Translations under genes and position numbers: made by a program
Notes under the pieces: generated by a model
What the model saw: only the letters and a program-made list of their open reading frames with translations
The model's database searches: none
What the model was told of the DNA's origin: nothing
NCBI GenBank assembly: GCA_019057865.1
Contig: JAHLWP010000018.1
Coordinates: 1-64,000, forward strand
DNA: 64,000 bases
From: Promethearchaeota archaeon
GTDB taxonomy: Archaea; Asgardarchaeota; Lokiarchaeia; Sigyniarchaeales; SOKP01
Direction of reading: 5' to 3'
Shown here: piece by piece, positions 63,310 through 64,000 of the stretch
How positions within the stretch are numbered: position 1 is the stretch's first letter
Layout: each line of letters starts with the position of its first letter

Positions 63310-63651
63310 TTATTTTGCAATATATTCGTCTGGATCGCCACCATCTTCGAGATGTTCAATGAAATTTTTCAATCCATTTAAAATAGTTGTAAGAGAACGC
63401 TTTTTTATTTTTTCATGCTTTAAAATTTTATAATCAACCCAATACGATAATTCTGTCATGTCGCCTTTCTCTTTTAATATATAGCCATATCCATTAAAAT
63501 CAGGGTGGTTTACTTTCAATGAAAGACTTTCATTTTCTATTCGATCTGTAATAGTGATATTCAATTTAGAAGCGAGAGTTATGTTTTCTAAAACCTCCCA
63601 AATTTTTTTTGGAGGAGCTCTAATTTCGATATTTGATTCAAACTTAGGCAT
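63310..63651 (-). CDS. SRPBCC/START-like small-molecule-binding protein
   Basis: A 113-residue protein with the hallmark N-terminus MPKFESNIEIRAPPKKIWEVLENI, then alternating strands (SLSLKVNHPDFNGYGYILKE, TELSYWVDYKIL) and a long C-terminal helix (TTILNGLKNFIEHLED). SRPBCC proteins form a helix-grip pocket for lipids or other hydrophobics. About 30 residues shorter than common members but coherent. It is the only intact gene in the degraded last 2 kb. Confidence 0.75.
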   Translation of the reverse strand: MPKFESNIEIRAPPKKIWEVLENITLASKLNITITDRIENESLSLKVNHPDFNGYGYILKEKGDMTELSYWVDYKILKHEKIKKRSLTTILNGLKNFIEHLEDGGDPDEYIAK

Positions 63652-63918
63652 AAAATCACTTCATAAATTTTTGAACTATCTTAAGTCATTTTGATTTTTA
63701 TACTTTTGCTCCAAATTTAAAAATTCATATAAAAATAGCTTTAAAAATGATGCCTATAAGGAGCTTGGAAAGAAAATCTATCTCTTTACTTATAGTAATT
63801 TTTATTGTTCAGATACTAAAATTAAGAATTAAGATTTGAAGTCTTGAAAAAAAGAAAAGAAAAATAAAAAACGGGTTAAAAAAATGGATTTTTGATTTAC
63901 GTTGAGGAGATTTCCCCA

Positions 63919-64000
63919 TTAGAAGCATCGGTGAATTACTTGCGGTCCCATCTCCTTATATTCGCGTCTGGTTACCCACATGCGATGGAAAGTTTTAAGT
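63919..64000 (-). CDS. 3' end of an unidentified gene running off the window (copy 3)
   Basis: The minus strand is open from the window edge and reads LKTFHRMWVTRREYKEMGPQ then VIHRCF and TAA at 63921-63919. It shares its last 21 residues with remnant copy 2 and the last seven with copy 1. Downstream T-rich DNA is also shared with copy 1. It may be a working gene whose body lies beyond 64000, or another remnant. Family unknown; a transposase or other multicopy gene is possible. Confidence 0.55.
   Translation of the reverse strand, partial: LKTFHRMWVTRREYKEMGPQVIHRCF

Noticed and set aside
1..64000. CRISPR arrays, rRNA, tRNA and intact insertion sequences
   Set aside because: None recognised. 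The only repeats seen are the Hdr gene duplications and the gene-end copies at 62.4-64 kb; no regularly spaced short repeats and no complete transposase gene.

Overview
The window looks like a piece of an Asgard archaeal genome, most likely Lokiarchaeia-like. DNA is very AT-rich. Archaeal information-processing genes (aEF-1beta with its small zinc-ribbon partner, an LSm/Sm protein, a RIO2-type kinase) sit beside eukaryote-like signature genes (a Ras/Rab-type small GTPase, a PP1/PP2A-type phosphatase, SDS22-type leucine-rich-repeat proteins). Strong ribosome-binding sites of the GGAGG/GGTGA type precede the genes of the long operons. The lineage is inferred from gene content, not from a marker-gene tree.

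Layout. 0-9.7 kb: mixed single genes (a broken Gfo/Idh/MocA oxidoreductase, a Mut7-C protein, an FmdE-like protein, alpha/beta hydrolases, a GNAT, a Clp1/Grc3-like kinase, and an ATP-grasp plus M14-peptidase-like pair). 9.7-15.3 kb: an acidic Cys-tailed protein, a solitary Eco57I-type DNA methylase, a PPP phosphatase, LSm, a methyltransferase and RIO2. 15.4-23.8 kb: a 2-oxoacid:ferredoxin oxidoreductase (porB, porA, porD, and porG on the far side) interrupted by two divergently oriented soluble multi-PAS histidine kinases. 24-31 kb: MutS and MutL with an unrelated membrane glycosyltransferase-like gene between them. 31-36 kb: aEF-1beta, a zinc ribbon, an Asgard-type zinc/winged-helix protein, a small GTPase, an Lrp regulator and an LRR gene cut by an in-frame TGA.

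36.0-61.9 kb is the main feature: an uninterrupted plus-strand block of heterodisulfide-reductase-type electron-transfer genes in two operons. It encodes seven HdrA-type flavoproteins or half-flavoproteins, four MvhD-type [2Fe-2S] proteins, HdrC and HdrB, an HdrC-HdrB (HdrD-like) fusion, three FlxABC/sulfhydrogenase-like electron-input subunits with an NAD(P)H-type reductase, and one FrhB/FdhB-like flavoprotein. A four-gene module (HdrA C-half, MvhD with winged helix, full HdrA, short MvhD) occurs twice with the same order. No hydrogenase large subunit and no methyl-coenzyme M reductase is present, so I infer flavin-based electron bifurcation or confurcation between NAD(P)H, perhaps F420, ferredoxin and an unidentified disulfide or other acceptor. 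The nearby POR complex would produce or use reduced ferredoxin.

61.9-64 kb is a graveyard: remnants of an LRR gene, of the 3' end of the FrhB-like gene, and three copies of the 3' end of an unidentified minus-strand gene whose C-terminal peptide is unchanged despite many synonymous differences. One intact small SRPBCC gene lies there.

The most unexpected signal is at translation starts. Three genes (31858, 46199, 49809) have no suitable ATG/GTG/TTG but each shows GGTGA, then exactly six bases, then in-frame ATA. I read this as probable AUA initiation. No tRNA, rRNA or CRISPR array was recognised.
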